Assembly: GCA_946902985.2 (NCBI GenBank)
Contig: OX336388.2
Coordinates: 1,209,968,609-1,210,032,608, forward strand
Direction of reading: 5' to 3'
DNA: 64,000 nucleotides
DNA from: Meconema thalassinum
Taxonomy: Eukaryota; Arthropoda; Insecta; Orthoptera; Tettigoniidae
The position numbers were made by a program, and so were the translations under genes. How positions within the stretch are numbered: the stretch's first letter is position 1; the number at the start of each line of letters is the position of its first letter. Positions 10,480 to 20,964 of this stretch are shown here, one piece after another. The notes under the pieces were generated by a model. The model was not told where the DNA came from, did no database searches, and was given only the letters and a program-made list of their open reading frames with translations.

Positions 10480-10727
10480 GAGAGTTCTGCCCGCCCCCCT
10501 CCCCCCACCCCTACACCCAATGCGAGCCGATAACTCCCGAACCCGTGGTCGGAGATTTACGAATGAGCTGTCGTTGGACTCGAGCTGACGGGGGCTTTGC
10601 TATGGACCACTAGTTATATTTTTTTTTGAAAATTTTTGTTTTTGAAAGTAGGCGATAGTTTGAAAACCAAACATGATAGAACGTTATGCCATAGTTGAAA
10701 CGAATGGTCTCTATGACCTTTATTTTT
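10480..10727. repeat. Part of a degenerate repeat block, interrupted by the Helentron-like element
   Basis: Contains CCGAACCCGTGGTCGGA, GTCGTTGGACTCGAGCTGAC and ACGAATGGTCTCTATGACC. Each recurs around 12458-12490, 12728-12790 and 12900-12920. The block continues at 12241 after the nested element. Confidence 0.75.
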
Positions 10728-12239
10728 AGCCTATTTTCAATTTTGAAAAAATAGGCTTATGAGATCACCTTTTGTCCGTGTGTGTGTGTGTGAGCGTGTG
10801 TGTGTGTGAGATGTGTGTGTGTGTCCCTAATAACTTTTAAACGGCTGGAGCGATTTCAATGAAACTCGGTAAGTTCATAGCACTATTCCGGGTGACCCCG
10901 ACCGTGCCCTTCAAATTTTGTTACGTCTCACCAATCGAACATGGCGGCCAATATTCCAATATTCCATATCTTCGAAATTCTTCCCGATATCACCCTGGAT
11001 TTTTTTACGGTGATAAAGAAAACTACTAGAAGTTCACTTATGTTACTTTCGAAAAACTGGTAACTCAAAACCAACATGGTGGCCACGCGAATTTGCGACT
11101 ATTAAATAGACGTTTCTCGCGATTTAACGAACCAAACGCAATAAAAATTGGTACAGTATATGTTTATACACATTGTAATGCACCGACATCCAACTTCGTT
11201 CAATTGTTTACATAACCACAAGATGGCAGATGTGCGAAATATTTTCCGGCATTCTATATTTCTGAAACTGTTAGCGGTATCACCCTGAAATTTTGTACGG
11301 AGATAAAGGGCACTACTGGAAGTTCATCTATAAGAATTTAAAAATCCGGTTAATTACACAACGAACATGGCGGCCAAGCGAATTTGAAATTTTTAAATAG
11401 ACCATTGTCGCGATTTAATGTTCCAAACGCAATGAAATCTGGTACAGGAAATGTTTATACACATTGTAATGCACTGGTATCTAATTTAGATAAATTGTTT
11501 ACATAACCTCAAGATGGCCGCTGTGCGAATTTTAAAATTAAGTTCTTATTTCTTGTGTTGTAGTCATGCGATCGAAGTGAAAGTTTGAATAATGAACCTA
11601 CGCAATAATTTTCCTTTAATGGTACATGACTCTATGGCCTATACATTTAACAATCCAACATGGCGACCTTCCGAAATAGTTAGAGGGCTCTGAATATCTA
11701 CGAATCTATTATAGCAATCAAATTGTTTTTTTTTATGTTCATAGGGGCTATGAATTTAAGTTCACCTATAGGACTTTAAATTACCTGGTGATCACAAATC
11801 CAACATGGCGGCGACGCGAATTATAAATATTCACATGGACGTTTCTCGCAATTTAACCATCCGAGTGCAGTGAAACTTGGTACAGTGAGTCTTTATACGA
11901 ATGTTAATCCACTGGCATCTAATTTATTTCAATTGTTTCCATAACCACAAGATGGCAGCTGATCGAAATTAAAAAATCTCCTTGTTACTCCGTGTGTCCT
12001 AATCATGCGATTGAAGTTTGAATGCTACACGTACACAATAATCTTCATGTAACAGTACATAACTATAGGACCTACATATATAAAATCCAACATGGCGACC
12101 ATCCGAGATATTTAGTCGGTTCTCAATATCTACGAATCTATTACAGCAATCAAACTGAAATGTTGTATGTTGATAGTAGCAATTAACATAAGTAGGATAT
12201 ATGAAAATAGGCTGTATAGTTCTTCACGGAACTACTTGT
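10728..12239 (+). mobile_element. Helentron/HINE-like element, copy 2
   Basis: It has the same architecture as 1532-3038: AGCCTATTTTC start, GT microsatellite, ATGGCGG-type motif repeats, and an end with GAAAATAGGCT, the hairpin TAGTTC...GAACTA and CTTGT. An empty paralogous site exists: the host block reads GACCTTTATTTTT before the element and TATAATAAAAC after it, while the duplicate block at 12913-12936 reads GACCTTTATTTTTTATAATA without any element. The insertion therefore went into a T-run with no TSD, as expected for Helentron-type rolling-circle elements and unlike LTR, LINE or TIR elements. Confidence 0.8.
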
Positions 12240-12240
12240 T

Positions 12241-13130
12241 TATAATAAAACCTTTTTTGAGATTTTTTTAAACACTACAATTTTGAAATTTTTATATTTT
12301 GGAAACTAAAGAGTTTACAAAAGATTTTGTTTGACGTAAATGAATGGCCCTGACCCCCTCTACCCCCAAAATAAATTTCAAGTCTCTAGGACTAAAACTG
12401 TGCAGAAGTGTGGTAAGGGGGGTTCCGAGCCACCCCCCACCTTCAAATAAACTTTGGCCGATATCTCTCGAACGCGTGGTCGGATTTTAACGAACGAAGT
12501 ATCGTTGGCGTTGAGATGACGTTCTCTTGGCTAAGCATGTGTGTTGTTTGTTTATTTGGAAATTCTTGTTTTTTGGATTGGCGCTATTTTGGAAACGGTG
12601 AATTTTGGGAAAATGTTTGTTTGACGTTAATGAAAGGTGGATATGTCCTCTAGGCGGGCAGCAAGTTTCAAGGGTGTAGGAGGAAAACAAAAATGATAGC
12701 CTACTTTCTCGCGAACATTGGTGATCATTGGCGAACGGATGGTCGGATTTTAACAAATGAGGTGTCGTTGGACTCGAGCTGACGTCCTCTTTCCTATAGA
12801 CCACTCGTTATTTTTTTTTGAAAAATTTTGTTTTCCAAAGTAGGGCCTAGGTGATAGTTTGAAAACCAAACATGATAGAACGTTGTGCCATAGTTGAAAC
12901 GAATGGTCTCTATGACCTTTATTTTTTATAATACAACTTTTTTATATTTTGAGATTTTTTGAAAACACTCAAATTTTGAATTTTTTATATTTCGGAAACT
13001 AACACATGACAAAGAAAATTGTGTGAAATAAATGAAAGATCTCTATTCTCTCTACCATGAAAATAAATGTCAAGTCTCTAGGACAAAAAAGCAGGCATTT
13101 TACTTTTTAATTTTTTTTTTTTAAATAAAA
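12241..13130. repeat. Degenerate tandem repeat block (continuation)
   Basis: Repeated modules include TCTCGAACGCGTGGTCGGAT, AAGTCTCTAGGAC (near 12380 and 13072), and a TTTTGAGATTTTTTxAAACAC segment (near 12250 and 12950). The repeats are out of register and partly internal, so this looks like an old tandemly built element or LINE 5' region. The frame at 12487-12804 on the minus strand has no recognised domain. Confidence 0.65.
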
Positions 13131-13249
13131 GCGTGTTTGTAGACAGAGCCGGTAGCGCTTGACGTATGTTACAAAGAGGCTATGATTGGCCATGGTGGAT
13201 ATGGGAAATGGCTATTTCGACGGGGGCGGTGTATGGCAAAACGAGGGGT

Positions 13250-13640
13250 TGCTTTTCGATATTTTTTCCTATGACGAATGAATGAACGAATATTTTGAAA
13301 TGTGACAAGCATGCTACGATTTTTACCCCTGAAGGGGATCTTGAACGTTTTAGTTAACGGTGATGAGCGAGATCGCTCTCTGACACAACAGACGGTTGTA
13401 GGATATGACCAAGTGATTCTTAGACGTTGGCGATCTCGGTGACCGTGCCTGGATGGCGGGGGCAGCTTATGACGGTTGGTTTTGTGACATTTCCTATGAC
13501 GGAGAGAGGCGAATATTTGAAAATGTATTAAGTGTGCTAGGAATTTATTTTTTACCCCTGAAGGGGATCTTTAACATGCTAGTAAACGGTGATAAGCGAG
13601 ACTGCTGTCTGGCAGAGTAAATGGTTTTAGAATATGGAAA
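13250..13640. repeat. 230-bp tandem duplication related to the SINE-G body
   Basis: Two units start TTTTACCCCTGAAGGGGATC near 13321 and 13550, each continuing with AACGGTGATxAGCGAGA. On the minus strand this resembles the SINE-G body (TTCAAGATCCCCTTCGGGGT), without a tRNA head. It suggests SINE-G captured its body from a longer element, or the reverse. Confidence 0.7.
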
Positions 13641-13832
13641 CCTATAACATTTGCTCGACCAAGTCATGTGCATGTACGCAAAGAGCCAAAACGGTAAGGT
13701 CATAGGCCTGAAATGTTATAAACTAAATATTGAACTAGGTGAAGTCATGTGTTTTAGGATGAAAGTATGTGGTTAACATGATCATGTATTGAGGATGGCC
13801 GCTTGCTAGTAATTATTATTACAGTAAAATGT

Positions 13833-13868
<36 letters not shown>

Positions 13869-13882
13869 TTAATAATAATAAC
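13833..13882. repeat. (TAA)n microsatellite, left of the RT fragment
   Basis: About 50 bp of AAT/TAA repeats lie directly before the reverse transcriptase frame. A second TAA run (15163-15188) lies directly after it. Some LINE clades, such as R4/Dong, target TAA repeats. Confidence 0.9.
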
Positions 13883-13899
13883 AGATATGGAATCTGAAG

Positions 13900-15144
13900 A
13901 TGATTTTGAAGATCCGCAGATCCAACCCCACAATTGTCACCTTTGTGGACCTAAAGAAAGCATATGATTCTGTGGACAGGCAGACCCTGTTTGAGACGCT
14001 AGAAGAACTTCAAGTGGACAGGAAGACCAGAGAACTGATTTGTCAGACTCTCACCAATACAACATCGAAGGTGAAGTTTCTTGGGGAAATTTCTGACTCT
14101 TTTGAAGTACGAACAGGTGTTCGCCAAGGAGACGGACTTTCACCCCTTCTATTTAACCTGGTTCTAGATAAAGTCATCAGAGAGTGGGAAAAGAACATCA
14201 AAGGCGTTAGCATAGGAACTGCTGGAAACAAAATCAATGTGAAATGCTTGGCTTTCGCAGATGACCTAGCAATTATCACTAGGAACAAAGAAGAAACTAA
14301 GCATGCTATTGAGACATTATACAGAATAGCATCACAAGCAGGCCTTCAAATATCATTTGAAAAAACCAAGTACATGAAGAATTTTCAGCAAAAGAAGAAG
14401 AAAGAAAAATTAGAAACAGCGTATGGAGCAATTTCACAAGTAGAATTTTTTAAATACCTTGGAGAAATAATTCTTCCTTCAGGATTGGACAGTTTGGCTA
14501 ACACAGAAAGAGCCTCAAAACTTCATAGAGCATTCAGACTAACATGGGATCACTATAATAAAAGAGTAATGTCACATAATGCAAAACTGAAACACTACAA
14601 AACAGTTGTACTACCGGAAGCTCTATATGCTTCAGAAACCATAGCTTTAGGAGGTCATTCTAAAATTGCAAATATAGAAAAGCAAGAACGTAAAATTCTT
14701 AGAAAAATATTCGGCCCCACACAAGAAAACGGAATTTGGATTAAAAGACGAAATTCAGACCTATACCGTCACACAGATAGTTTCAGCAACACGGTACGAA
14801 AAAGACGTTTAACATTTTATGGACACCTCTTCAGGATGGACGATTATAGACTTACAAAAAGGTTATTCAATGTAATAAATTCTCAGAAATCAAGGATAGC
14901 CTGGCTGGATGAATCAAGAGAGGACCTGCAAGAGTTGAACATCGGAGAAAATATTCTGAGAAACCGCAAAGTCTTCAGGACCGCAGTAACAAAGCACAAG
15001 TTTAGGGTGAAAACTAGTGGCAGGACTGGAACCAAGTGGACAGAAGAACGGAAGAAGCAGCACAGTGACTTCATGAAGAGATTTTGGGAAGATAGGAAGG
15101 CGAATATCATCAAGCCGAAAAACAAGTTCAAGCGCGCTCTATAA
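13900..15144 (+). CDS. Non-LTR retrotransposon reverse transcriptase, truncated but open
   Basis: A 414-codon open frame. Reverse transcriptase motifs are in order: FVDLKKAYDSVD (residues 15-26, catalytic Asp), GVRQGDGLSPLLFN (73-86), AFADDLA (118-124, catalytic Asp pair) and FKYLGEI near 185. The remainder is the usual thumb/connection region, with RRLTFYGHLFRMD near 300, and ends in basic residues. The endonuclease and the fingers N-terminal to motif A are missing, so it is 5'-truncated; the start codon is merely the first available Met. The lack of stops over 1.2 kb suggests it is younger than the neighbouring BEL coding remnants. I cannot name the clade with certainty. It lies in the foreign DNA within the BEL element. 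Confidence 0.85.
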   Translation: MILKIRRSNPTIVTFVDLKKAYDSVDRQTLFETLEELQVDRKTRELICQTLTNTTSKVKFLGEISDSFEVRTGVRQGDGLSPLLFNLVLDKVIREWEKNIKGVSIGTAGNKINVKCLAFADDLAIITRNKEETKHAIETLYRIASQAGLQISFEKTKYMKNFQQKKKKEKLETAYGAISQVEFFKYLGEIILPSGLDSLANTERASKLHRAFRLTWDHYNKRVMSHNAKLKHYKTVVLPEALYASETIALGGHSKIANIEKQERKILRKIFGPTQENGIWIKRRNSDLYRHTDSFSNTVRKRRLTFYGHLFRMDDYRLTKRLFNVINSQKSRIAWLDESREDLQELNIGENILRNRKVFRTAVTKHKFRVKTSGRTGTKWTEERKKQHSDFMKRFWEDRKANIIKPKNKFKRAL

Positions 15145-15483
15145 TGGGCAAAACGCAAAAAGAATAATAATAATAATAATAATAATAAGACACACACACA
15201 TGTTTGAATGCAAACACGCACACAGTCCAGCTCACTGGTGACTGAATATTGTACCTAGCTAGAGGACTCGTGAGAGCTGTTGCTGCTGCTGACGAGGCAG
15301 GAATGTCTACGTCAGCAGGAAGTGTGATATCAGCTTACTTGCCTCGTGGTGGCTAGCAGGTGTGCTGTTTAAGCAGAGACCACCATTTTGGTTCTGAGAC
15401 AGTAGGACTACCGATGTATAAGAGGTAGCCATTTTGGTTCCTTATTAAAAACATGAAACTTGTATGAGGTACACGAATCTTAT
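15145..15483. other. TAA run and unassigned spacer up to the BEL pol remnant
   Basis: Includes the (TAA)n run 15163-15188, a short CA run, and about 290 bp with a repeated CCATTTTGGTTC (15382 and 15430). No coding capacity. The right edge (about 15480) is where BEL pol sequence begins. Confidence 0.5.
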
Positions 15484-18400
15484 TCAGATTGAGGAATGTG
15501 AAGAGGCGTGGTTATGTGAAGACCACATCGAGGAACGATGATGGTCGATTTGTCGTCAGATTGCCAATTCAACCATATCATGGAAAACTTGGCGATTCGC
15601 TTGGATACGCTACGAGGTGTCTGGAGCAATTAGAGAGAAGACTCCAGCGTCAACCTGAACTGAGGGCAGACTATGTGAAGTTTATGGCTGAGTATGTTGA
15701 GCTGAAACACATGGAAGTAGTGTCAGCAGAATCTAGCAAGCCAACGTATTACATGCCTCACCACGCCGTGGTCACGGAGTCTAGCAGCACCACGAGGTTT
15801 AGAGTGGTATTTAACGCTTCGGCAAAAACAATTGCGAAGTTGTCCCTCAATGACATCATGATGGTAGAACCCACCATACAAGAGGATTAATGTATTCCAT
15901 CGTTTTAAGATTCCGAACGTACAGATATGCTTTCACTGCCGACATTATGAAAATGTACAGACAGATCTTAATTCACAAGGAAGACCAAGATCTCCAGCGT
16001 ATTTTGTGGCGAGCCTCACCCAATGAGCCAATTCAGTTATATCGTCTTGCAACTGTTACATATGGCACTGCTGCAGCTCCATTTTTGGCTACACGCTGCT
16101 TACTAAAACTCGCTGATGACGAAGAAGACAAATATCCTAGAGCAGCAGAAATTCTAAGAAGAGATTTTTATGTCGATGATGTTCTGAGTGGTGCCGAGAA
16201 TATTGAGGATACACTAACCTTACAAAAGGAACTGCAAGAACTATTACTCAGTGGAGGGTTTCTTCTTCGCAAGTGGTGTACCAATGATGAGGGATTGTTA
16301 GCGACTATTCCATTAGAGCATCGTGAAACGCAACTGTCATGGAGCTGGGATGGCATTGGTGAATATACAATCAAGGCTTTGGGTTTGTTATGGCACCCTC
16401 AGAGCGACACCCTTCAAATCTCAGCATCAGCTCACAAAGGCAAGGAATATACCTGGACAAAACGGTCTGTGTTAGCTAGTATTTCTTCCATATTTGATCC
16501 ACTTGGTTTTTTAGGGCCGGTGACTGTCAAGTGCAAAATTCTTTTGCAACGTCTGTGGAAAAGAAATTAGACTGGAACCATTCCCCGTGAACTACAAACT
16601 GCTTGGAATGAGTTGCAACAACATCTTCCGTCACTCAACGGCATTCACATTGAAAGAAGAGTACTAGTAGAAGGCAAGGTACAGCATATTGAACTACATG
16701 GATTGTCAGATGCTTCAGAGCAAGCTTACGGAGCATTTATCTATCTTAGAAGTGTCAATGAGATCAATTGTGTTACAGTCAATCTGCTCACTTCCAAATC
16801 CCGTGTTGCACCTCTAAAGCAACAATCACTGCCAAGACTTGAATTGTGTGGAGCATTGTTGTTAGATAAACTTATGGAAAAAGTCAAGACTGTAATCTGG
16901 ACATCACGAGAACTTTATACTGGACAGATTCTACAGTAGTACTGGATTGGCTTGCCAGGAGCCCCACACCCTGGAAGACGTTTGTGGGGAATCTCATAGC
17001 TGAAATTCAAGACGTGTCAACAGTAAACGATTGGAAACACGTTCAGTCGGCTGAAAACCCAGCCGATATCATATCCAGAGGGATGAGACCACAATATCTT
17101 CCAGACTATCAAATATGGAGGAAGGGTCCGACATGGTTACATCAACGAGACTGGGAACAGATCATTACGGGAACTCAATACACTATGATACCTCGTGATA
17201 TTCCAGAACAACGAAAGGAGTCTGTTTGTCTTTTCGCTGTTAGTAGCGTCTGTAGAGAAATTGTTAACCGACACTCATCGTGGCTACGATTAAAGAGAAT
17301 AATGGCATACGTTCTGAGATATATTAACAACCTTCGCTTGGACTCTTCACTTCGGCAACTCGGCTGCTTAACGGCGAACGAAATTCACAACGCATCACAG
17401 ATTCTAATTCGTGACGCACAGGAGTACACATACAGAAAGGAGATAGAAGTCCTTCGTCTCACTCAGCCTGTCCCCAAAGAGAGTTCTCTTAAGTCCCTTC
17501 ACCCATTTCTGGATGGAGACCAGTTATTGAGAGTAGGTGGTATGCTGGAGCAATCACAAGCGGCATACGACCAAAGGCATCCAGTCATACTCCCGCCAAA
17601 ACATCAGATTACTAAGCTCATAATTATTAGTTAACATAAAAGGCTGATGCACGCTGGGGTGCAACTTTTGCTAGCTACACTCAGACAACGTTAATGGATT
17701 CCAAATGGGAGATCTATTATCCGCCAAGTCACACATAAATGTCTACCATGTTACCGCCTAAAAGAGAACTCGGCGACATAGCTCATGGGTCAACTACCTC
17801 CTTCCAGAGTTGAACCCAACAGGCCTTTCTTTAATTGTGGAGTTGACTATGGTGGTCCACTGCTCATTAGACAAGGATCGAAGAGAAGCGAGATCAGAAC
17901 TAAATGTTACATAGGATTGTTCGTATGCATGTCAACAAAGGCGGTGCATATCGAACTCATCAGCGATTTGTCGTCCGAAGCATTCATAGCAGCCCTTCGT
18001 AGATTTATTTCTAGAAGATGTATTTGCATGCCCAAGATAGCGGGTTCAAACCCGGCCGAAGCCGTCGGATTATTAAGAGCGTTAAAAATCCCTCAGTATG
18101 CCTTCCTTCAGAGGGGAAGTAAAGCCGGCGGTCAAATGTCATAGATTTATGGCATGTTAAAGAAACTTCCACTAATTGCACCTGTGTGAAGCTAAATTGG
18201 ATAGGTTAAGAATGTAAACAAGGCTCTTAGGTTTCTACGTTCGTTGCCAAGAGCCGACTGGGGTGGCGTCTTGTAGCTAAGTTCTGAACTTGGCCTAGTA
18301 GTCGTTGGCGGTGCGCTTGGCGCCAAAGTAGGAACTATTTGAAAAATTCTAGTTGCAGTAATTAAATAAAAATAAAAACAGATAACACACACTATTACAG

Positions 18401-19209
18401 TCATCAAAATTAACACCGGTTATCAGACATTCTACACACACCCAAAGTACACGGGGCTACATGACCGCGTTGTCGCAGCCCCTAAACTTAAGAACCAACC
18501 AACCAACAGTGACAACGGAACAACCTTCGTGGGAGCCAAAAATGAGCTGCCTGACCTTCAAGCATTGTTCCAGTCTCAACAGTTTCAGGACAAAATTCAC
18601 AATTTTACGGCACAATGCAATATTCAGTGGCATTTCTTTTCTCCCCATGCTCTTCATTTTGGTGGTTTATGGGAGGCAGGAATAAAATCCGTCAAGTCGC
18701 ATATGAAGAAGGTTGTTGGGAATAATGTGCTGACATTTGAAGATCTTTACACCCTTTTAACACAAGTTGAAGCTTGCCTTAATTCACGCCCCATCACACA
18801 AAACTTCCCGACAGTCTGATGAATTCTCATTCCAAACGCCTGGCCATTTCCTAATAGGAGATTCCTTATCTTCATTACCCGAGCCAGACTTGCAAATCCA
18901 GTGTCTCGCCTGTCCAGATGGCAGCACATTCAGCAGTGTAGACAACACATTTGGAAGCGATGGTCATAGGACTACCTATTCTAGTTACAACAACGCACCA
19001 AGTGGACTTCCGATGCAGCGAACCTCCAGCCTGGTAGTCTGGTGCTTTTGAAGGAAGACAATCTACCACCACTTGTATGGCAGACAGGGATCGTGGTCGA
19101 TGTTCACCCCGGCAATGACAATCTTGTGCGTGTTGTGACGGTCCGCACTTCAAGGGGGACCTACAAGCGCCCAGTGACGAAGGTCTGTGCAATTCCGCAA
19201 GACAAGTGA
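15484..19209 (+). pseudogene. BEL/Pao pol remnant: RT, RNase H, integrase
   Basis: Domains in order: pre-RT linker (IEE...CE pattern near 15490, then TTSRNDDGRFVVRLP); RT with AFTADIMKMYRQI and the catalytic YVDD (residues 94-97 of the frame starting 15890); RNase H-like SDASEQAYGAFIYL and LPRLELCGALLL; integrase zinc-binding region (LMHAG, then CLPCYR near 17740-17760); integrase core with VDYGGPL, MSTKAVHIEL, SDNGTTFVGA (after the SINE) and HFGGLWEAG, matching a DDE triad; and a C-terminal TPGHFLIGD plus a final YKRPVTKV block. Damage: frameshifts near 15888, 16930, 17640, 17700 and 18800, an in-frame stop at 16568, and a SINE-B at about 18025-18505. The enzyme would copy and insert the element; this copy cannot. 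Confidence 0.92.
18025..18505 (+). mobile_element. SINE-B, 5'-truncated, inside integrase
   Basis: Starts within the tRNA-like head (CATGCCCAAGATAGCGGGTTC), has the complete body, and ends CGCAGCCCCTAAACTTAAG then (AACC)n. It separates the integrase segments RRFISRR and SDNGTTFVG. A few codons appear lost at the junction, and no clean TSD is visible. Confidence 0.88.
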
Positions 19210-19330
19210 AGTGCTTGAATTCAATGTGTTATATTTGATGCAAACGAAGATGAGACAGTGATCGCAGAGGGGTATTTTGCTTTCATTGATTGCTACCTAG
19301 TTTTGTTGTTGTTGTAATTTACATAAATTA

Positions 19331-19342
19331 CGGTGGGCAGAA
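19331..19342 (+). other. Polypurine tract of the BEL/Pao element
   Basis: The purine-rich GGTGGGCAGAA directly precedes the 3' LTR start. This is the expected primer for plus-strand synthesis. Confidence 0.6.
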
Positions 19343-19594
19343 TGTTTGGAATAGTTACTCAAGTAACCGTCATGAGGGTAGCACCATCGGGCACATTGAG
19401 AAGGCTGTGAATGTCGTGTGTGTACGGTATCCTGGATTATTGATTGTTTTTTTTAATGGATTATGTTCCTTGTAAAACAAGAAGGATTGTTTCAGTAAAA
19501 TACGAGCAGACATTAGCCTCTCCTTTGAAATAAATATAGTTTTGTCTTTTATTATCAGTGGAGAGAGCTTGCCTTCATAATTTAAGGCAGAACA
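19343..19594 (+). repeat. 3' LTR of the BEL/Pao element
   Basis: TGTTTGGAATAG...GGCAGAACA, 252 bp, paired with 8307-8558. It is followed by the TSD AATTC and the resumed SINE-A. An AATAAA is present near 19530. Confidence 0.93.
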
Positions 19595-19907
19595 AATTCT
19601 GATCTGAGGGCTGGAACGGGGTACACTCAGTCTCGTGGGGCAAAACAGAGAAGAGGTGGTTTCGATACCCACCTCAGCCATCCTGGAAGTGGTTTTCCGT
19701 GGTTTCCCACTTCTACTCTAGGCAAATGCCGGGATGGTTCCTAACTTGTAGCCATGGCCACCTCCTTCACAATCCTCACGTGAATTACAAGTACACATAG
19801 TAATACAGCCATCACAGTGGCACAGGTTATCACACAAATCCACACGCTCCCAAGGACATGGGGGTAAATGACCAAATAGTCCAACCCCCTCAAATGAAAT
19901 AACAACA
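19595..19907 (+). mobile_element. SINE-A, 3' part (split by the BEL/Pao element)
   Basis: Continues the SINE begun at 8214: AATTCTGATCTGAGGGCTGG, then the core GTGGTTTCCCACTTCTAC and GCAAATGCCGGGATGG, then the 3' block with CATGGGGGTAAATGACC, ending in an A-rich CAAATGAAATAACAAC tail. Confidence 0.9.
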
Positions 19908-20617
19908 GTATTACACATTTCTTTATAAGGAAATCAGTTACACGATTTCACGTGACCGTTAAACCAGCTTTAAGTTGACAGATGTTCGGCTAACGGATGT
20001 TTAACTATAGAGTTAAAACGTAAGAAATATAATTTACTGTTAACGTTTATGAACACATCTCTACAGCAGAAAAGTATAAAGTTTAGCATTAAATAAACGT
20101 ACACCACCAATCTTACTATTTTCGCTAGACTATGTGTGAAATGTTCAGTCATTAGCTAATTACACATTCAAAGGATACATTCAAGAATTGTCGCCTTCCA
20201 CGGAAAGAAGTGTTGGATTTCTATTAGCACATTGCGTTGCTGCCGCCCCGACGGGTAACTGGATAAATAAAAGAAGGCTCTCTCTCACATTACCCAGAAT
20301 GCAGCTAAGAAGGTGAGACGGTCTAGTTTAAATCATTCACGACCTAGGTCATGACGTCTGCTTGTCTAGGTCTTCCAATTTCCCCATCTACCGCAGTGCA
20401 GACACATTATTAATGATGTGTTATCTTTCTCTAGCGTGTCTGCTTCTTACAGTTTGTAGGTCATCCCCCTTAAACGTGTCTGGTCTGTCTCACAAGTACA
20501 CATGTGGCAAATGAATGGCAATGCAACAACGAGTATTACCTGTAGGTTATCGATCACCTAGAATAATTCTTGGCTGTCATCCCTGAGATCCGTTTCCATT
20601 TCCCTGCTCTGTCAATA
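19908..20617. other. No recognised feature
   Basis: About 700 bp with no long frame and no repeat I can match elsewhere in the window. It may be single-copy intergenic DNA or an old repeat. Confidence 0.4.
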
Positions 20618-20950
20618 AATTTAATTCTGGTCTAAGGCCTGGAACGCGGTACATTCAGCCTTGTGAGGCAGAACTGAAAAGAGGTGGGTTCGATTCTCAA
20701 CTCAACCGTCTTAGATGTGTTTTTTGTGGTTTTACCACCCCACTTCTACTCCAGGCGAATGACGGGATGATTTCTAACTTCCGGCCATGGCCGTCTCCTT
20801 CCCATCTTTACTTGACTTACAAATACACACACTAATACAGCCATCACAATGTGATAGGTTATCAGACAAATCCCACACACACGAGGCTACATGACCACGA
20901 TATCGCAAAGCCCCTAAATAAATCAACAGCAGCAACAACAACAACAACTA
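20618..20950 (+). mobile_element. SINE-A, 5'-truncated
   Basis: Begins at AATTTAATTCTGGTCTAAGG, so the tRNA head is missing. The core and the 3' block (CATCACAATGTGATAGGTTA, ATGACCACGATATCGC) are present, and it ends in (CAA)n. Confidence 0.85.
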
Positions 20951-20964
20951 CAACAACAATAACT

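Larger units (their letters stand above)
8307..19594 (+). mobile_element. BEL/Pao LTR retrotransposon, decayed and invaded
   Basis: The whole element is framed by two 252-bp LTRs and a 5-bp TSD, AATTC (8302-8306 and 19595-19599). Both flanks are halves of one SINE-A, which independently proves that the two distant LTRs belong to one insertion. In between, in the same orientation, are a primer-binding-like TGG at 8559, a gag remnant (9866-10475), pol from before the RT through integrase (15489-19209) and a purine-rich tract before the 3' LTR. Gag C-terminus, protease and the start of RT are missing; about 5 kb of other repeats occupies that place. A SINE-B lies in integrase. By eye the LTRs differ at about 15 of 252 positions, so the insertion is old. 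Frameshifts make it non-functional. Confidence 0.9.

Noticed and set aside
18461..18819. A separate small gene after the SINE-B
   Set aside because: It is the second half of the BEL integrase (SDNGT and the Glu-containing HFGGLWEAG block).
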